This document shows positions 38,161 to 41,048 of a DNA stretch of 41,048 nucleotides, piece after piece. The DNA lies in the NCBI GenBank assembly GCA_028278225.1, contig JANQEU010000054.1, positions 1 to 41,048 on the forward strand. The letters are read 5' to 3'. The stretch's first letter is position 1. Every line of letters starts with the position of its first letter. The stretch is from Cyclobacteriaceae bacterium. GTDB taxonomy: Bacteria > Bacteroidota > Bacteroidia > Cytophagales > Cyclobacteriaceae. The position numbers and the translations under genes are program-made. The notes beneath the pieces were generated by a model, which did no database searches, was not told the origin of the DNA, and was given only the letters and a program-made list of their open reading frames with translations.

Positions 38161-39849
38161 TCAAAGATTTCCTTTTTTCATCTCTTCGATGGCATAATTT
38201 GCCGCCCTGGCGGTGAAAGCCATGTATGTCAATGAAGGATTTTGACATCCGGAAGAAGTCATGAATGACCCGTCTGTCACGAACAAATTCGGAACATCAT
38301 GGCACTGGTTCCATCTGTTGAGAACAGAAGTTTTCGGATCCCTCCCCATTCTGGCAGTCCCCATTTCATGTATTCCATCCCCGAATATCCAGTCATTCGG
38401 ATCTCCTTTTGTCACATTTTTATATCCGGCTGTTTCCATCATTTCAGCTCCATACTCCAAAATGGCCTGCTCGATTTTTCTCTCGTTTTCCTTCAATTCA
38501 CAACTTATATGAAGTAATGGAATGCCCCATTCATCCTTCAATTCAGGATGCAGTTCCGCTTTGTTATCATAATAAGGAAGACACTCTCCGTAACCGCTCA
38601 TACCTATCGTCCACGGACCCGGTTTGCTTAATTCAGATTTGAAATCGGCACCAAATCCAATCAGCCCTGAACCTCTTTCCCAACCGGTCCTACCAGCACC
38701 ACCCTGAAATCCAAACCCCCTGACAAAGTCAGCATGTTCATCATCAATGTTTTGAAACCGTGGAATATAAAAACCATTGGGCCGATGACCATTGTAATAC
38801 CCGTCTTCGAAACCTTCAACATCCGCAGAAACCCATGGTCCGAAATGGTCCATTAAATGGTGTCCAAGCATGCCACTCGAATTACCAATACCTCCTGGAA
38901 AACTATCTGAGGTACTATTCAGCATGATCTGGGTAGTCGGCAATGTGGAAGCACACAGGAAAATGACCCTGGCAAAGTACTCTGTTGTATTTTTTGTATT
39001 GGCATCGATGACCCTGACACCTGTGGCTTTTCGTTCATTTTCATCGAAAATGACAGAATCCACGATGGCATGTGGTACGAAAGTCATGTTTCCTGTTGCG
39101 CTGGCAGCGGGGAGTGTCACACTCACACTACTGAAGTATCCGCCGTACGGACATCCCGTCTCACACATATTTCGGTATTGACAGGGACCCCGTTCATTGT
39201 GACGGACTGTAACGTGTGCCGTACGGCCTATTGTCATCACTCTGCTGAAATTTTCAGCGATTGACCGCTTGAAATCCTCTTCCACGCAATTGTATTCCAT
39301 TGGTGGAAGAAACTGACCATCCGGTAATTGTTTCAGCCCTTCCTTTCTTCCGCTTACACCAATATATCTTTCCACATAATCATACCAGGGCGCAATGTCC
39401 TTATACCTGACAGGCCAATCCACACCAAATCCGTCTTTGGCGTTGGCTTCAAAGTCAATTTCACTCAGCCGGTAGGACTGCCGCCACCAGAGCAGGCTTT
39501 TCCCACCGGCCTGAAAGCCTTTCAGCCATCTGAAGGGCTTGTCCGGAGGATGCGTATAAGGATGTTTTTTATCACTGGCGAAAAAATGTTTGGTCGCCTC
39601 ATTAAAAGCATACACGCCTTTTTGAATGTGGTATTCTTCTCTTGTTTCTTTGCTGAGCCGTTTACGAAATTTAAATTCCCAGGGCGCCTGGTTCGTGGTA
39701 GTGTAATCTTTGATGTGCTCGACCTGCCTCCCTCGTTCGAGTACCAGGGTTTTCAGGCCCTTTTCCGTCAGTTCCTTGGCAGCCCACCCACCGGACATAC
39801 CCGAACCAATTACAATTGCATCAAAAGTATTGTTCTGTTTTGTTGCCAT
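38161..39849 (-). CDS. GMC-family FAD dehydrogenase, possible glucoside 3-dehydrogenase
   Basis: This 562-aa flavoprotein has the N-terminal dinucleotide motif IGSGMSGG (14-21), the GMC C-terminal signature HEMGTARMG (His494) and NPSLT (Asn537), the usual catalytic His/Asn pair. A cysteine group Cys223-x5-Cys229-x3-Cys233 (GPCQYRNMCETGCPYG) resembles the region that binds an iron-sulfur cluster in FAD-dependent glucose dehydrogenases. The gene follows the small-subunit gene by 3 bp. This pair is typical of gluconate 2-dehydrogenase, fructose dehydrogenase or glucoside 3-dehydrogenase; the DUF1080 genes in the window favour the last, which is an inference. There is no signal peptide, so it is probably exported by riding with its Tat-signal partner. 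Electrons would go to a cytochrome. Confidence 0.88.
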   Translation of the reverse strand: MATKQNNTFDAIVIGSGMSGGWAAKELTEKGLKTLVLERGRQVEHIKDYTTTNQAPWEFKFRKRLSKETREEYHIQKGVYAFNEATKHFFASDKKHPYTHPPDKPFRWLKGFQAGGKSLLWWRQSYRLSEIDFEANAKDGFGVDWPVRYKDIAPWYDYVERYIGVSGRKEGLKQLPDGQFLPPMEYNCVEEDFKRSIAENFSRVMTIGRTAHVTVRHNERGPCQYRNMCETGCPYGGYFSSVSVTLPAASATGNMTFVPHAIVDSVIFDENERKATGVRVIDANTKNTTEYFARVIFLCASTLPTTQIMLNSTSDSFPGGIGNSSGMLGHHLMDHFGPWVSADVEGFEDGYYNGHRPNGFYIPRFQNIDDEHADFVRGFGFQGGAGRTGWERGSGLIGFGADFKSELSKPGPWTIGMSGYGECLPYYDNKAELHPELKDEWGIPLLHISCELKENERKIEQAILEYGAEMMETAGYKNVTKGDPNDWIFGDGIHEMGTARMGRDPKTSVLNRWNQCHDVPNLFVTDGSFMTSSGCQNPSLTYMAFTARAANYAIEEMKKGNL

Positions 39850-39852
39850 CTT

Positions 39853-40398
39853 CTACCTGTTTCCCACCAATACTTTTTCACTCGCATCGATCTGTATGCA
39901 CCCATTGTATCTGCCTGGTACAGGAACATAATTCAAACTCCTCATGCCGGGCTCTGATGTGAAGTAGGCCCATATGACCATCTCCTTCAATGATCGAACG
40001 AACTCATCTGATCCTGATTCCAGGCTGTTTAATAATTCCAATTGCTGAACCTCGTCAAGTTTAGTAAACTTTTTGTCATAGGTGCCACTGCTCAAAGTGA
40101 TCAGATCATTCAACCCTTTATGGAAATCCTCTGTTTCCTGGGTCTCCAGAAACTCACCAACCACCAGATCAATGTATTGAGCCACTCCCGCTTCATCTGC
40201 ACCAGGAGTGTCAGTACTTGGGATAATCAACCGGGCGATCTGCCATACAGTGTCATATTGCTCCACCGTCAGGTATTGAGGCTGATAACCGGTTGTTCGT
40301 TCTACGCCACAACGCTGAAGTAATGCTGAAAAACCCGGGATAACCCCAATGCCCACTATGGTGGTTGTGGCGTTTTTTATTGCCGCTCTCCTATTCAT
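39853..40398 (-). CDS. Gluconate 2-dehydrogenase subunit 3 family protein (Tat-exported)
   Basis: This 181-aa small subunit starts with MNRRAAIKNATTTIVGIGVI, a twin-arginine signal, and continues with YLTVEQYDTVWQIARLIIPS, the opening helix of the gluconate-2-dh3 family. Residues after about 100 form helices rich in Glu and Leu (LDEVQQLELLNSLESG). Such subunits stabilise the GMC catalytic subunit and pull it through the Tat pathway. The gene overlaps the cupin gene by four bases (ATGA) and is followed after 3 bp by the GMC gene, so the three form one operon. A cytochrome c third subunit, present in some of these enzymes, is not found next to it. Confidence 0.9.
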   Translation of the reverse strand: MNRRAAIKNATTTIVGIGVIPGFSALLQRCGVERTTGYQPQYLTVEQYDTVWQIARLIIPSTDTPGADEAGVAQYIDLVVGEFLETQETEDFHKGLNDLITLSSGTYDKKFTKLDEVQQLELLNSLESGSDEFVRSLKEMVIWAYFTSEPGMRSLNYVPVPGRYNGCIQIDASEKVLVGNR

Positions 40399-40856
40399 TT
40401 TTCCTCAATTATCATTCCTGTTTCCCTGTCATACGGAACAATATTGTCCCATTCGTCAGCACTGGATCTGGCCACAAATGCCACGACCGGTTCCGTATCA
40501 CTCATATTGAAAACTTCATGCGGAACTCCTGGTTTGATGTAAATGAAATCACCTGCTGTATTTTCCAGGGTCTTGGTTAGTTTATGCCCGTATTCGTGCC
40601 TCACATTTCCTTCAAGAATATAAAGCATGACATCAAAACCGTCATGAATATGTGCATACGCCACACCACCCGGAGGAATGGTAGCCACATTCATTGAAAG
40701 TTTTGTGGATCCCACATTTTTGGCACACATGCCTTGTTTGTACTGAATGTTATTCCAGCTACGTCCCGATCCTCCTCCCCGGATCGTGATGATGCCATCG
40801 CAATCTTCTACTACACGCTGATCAATCTGGTCATTGGGGTCTTTTAGGTTTTTCAT
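40395..40856 (-). CDS. Cupin-domain protein
   Basis: This 153-aa protein has a single cupin fold. Motif 1 is PPGGVAYAHIHDGFDVMLYILEG, with His69, His71 and Glu82 as likely metal ligands; motif 2 has KPGVPHEVFN with His113. There is no signal peptide. The N-terminal 40 residues contain a Gly-rich segment (IRGGGSGRSW). The gene is the first of the operon cupin-small subunit-GMC and is followed by a four-base overlap. A role in handling the keto-sugar product, or as a regulator, is possible, but no reaction can be assigned. Its upstream region is a 14-bp tandem array that begins 26 bp before the start codon. Confidence 0.85.
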   Translation of the reverse strand: MKNLKDPNDQIDQRVVEDCDGIITIRGGGSGRSWNNIQYKQGMCAKNVGSTKLSMNVATIPPGGVAYAHIHDGFDVMLYILEGNVRHEYGHKLTKTLENTAGDFIYIKPGVPHEVFNMSDTEPVVAFVARSSADEWDNIVPYDRETGMIIEEK

Positions 40857-40881
40857 AGTTTAAATTCGTGTATTTAAAAAA

Positions 40882-41048
40882 ATCGTTAATCTCACATCGT
40901 TAATCTCACATCGTTAATCCTCAATCGTTAATCCTCAATCGTTAATCCCAAATCGTTAATCTCAAATCGTTAATCTCAAATCGTTAATCTCATATCGCTA
41001 ATCTCACATCGCTAATCTCACATCGTTAATCTCACATCGTTAATCTCA
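40882..41048. repeat. Heptad/14-bp tandem repeat array 3 (runs off window)
   Basis: Twelve copies of a 14-bp unit, ATCGTTAATCTCAC or close variants (ATCGCTA in two copies; CCTCA, CCCAA, CTCAA and CTCAT at the end of others), lie directly upstream of the cupin gene. Every full unit is exactly 14 bp; the last is cut after 13 bases at the window edge, so the array extends beyond. Most differences are single substitutions, so copies have drifted separately. Both 7-bp halves begin with ATC. It occupies the promoter region of the cupin operon. Confidence 0.95.

Noticed and set aside
39328-39957. 209-aa frame on the + strand
   Set aside because: It is antisense to the GMC dehydrogenase and its small subunit and shows no domain.

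Overview
The window looks like a chromosomal segment of a Bacteroidota bacterium, probably a marine or soil Cytophagales-type member. This is an inference from gene content: tandem 3-keto-disaccharide hydrolase (DUF1080) proteins, large exported BNR/Asp-box proteins, a GMC oxidoreductase paired with a gluconate-2-dehydrogenase subunit 3 protein, COX15-type heme A synthase, and weak A-rich leaders instead of strong Shine-Dalgarno sites. No rRNA, tRNA, insertion sequence, phage gene or CRISPR array was seen.

Layout. (1) 1-8576: a heptad tandem-repeat array, a gamma-glutamyltransferase-like protein, a second (inverted) heptad array, an exported S9 peptidase, a TPR sensor kinase, then an MFS permease and a TIM-barrel sugar isomerase/epimerase. 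(2) 8717-18369 (+ strand): two large paralogous BNR-repeat exported proteins, two DUF1080 proteins and a TreT-like GT4 glycosyltransferase. (3) 18452-36815: a nitrate-respiration block containing moaA, a hemerythrin protein, a membrane histidine kinase, an outer-membrane porin, two NarK-type transporters, an unknown 151-aa protein, an FNR-type and a second Crp-family regulator, and the operon cytochrome c-narG-narH-narJ-narI, in which NarI is fused to a cytochrome c domain. (4) 37064-40856 (- strand): heme A synthase, a GMC dehydrogenase, its Tat-exported small subunit and a cupin, ending at a third heptad array that runs off the window.

How they work together. The porin and NarK proteins would bring nitrate to a cytoplasm-facing NarGHI. 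MoaA starts the molybdopterin synthesis NarG needs, NarJ assembles NarG, and the hemerythrin may handle O2 or NO. Four copies of an FNR-like palindrome (ATGAT-N4-ATCAT; three exact, one with a single mismatch) lie only between genes of this block: upstream of hemerythrin-moaA, in the narK/151-aa divergent region, before the second Crp gene and before the nar operon. This points to one anaerobic regulon driven by the encoded Fe-S FNR protein. The flanking sugar genes fit a 3-keto-glycoside route: oxidation by GMC plus subunit 3, cleavage by DUF1080 proteins, then isomerase and permease.

The most unusual observations are: three intergenic arrays with unrelated sequences but the same 7-bp (mostly 7+7=14-bp) period; the cytochrome c-NarI fusion with two extra membrane helices; and the shared palindrome across the nitrate block. 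All functions are inferred from motifs read by eye; no database search was run.
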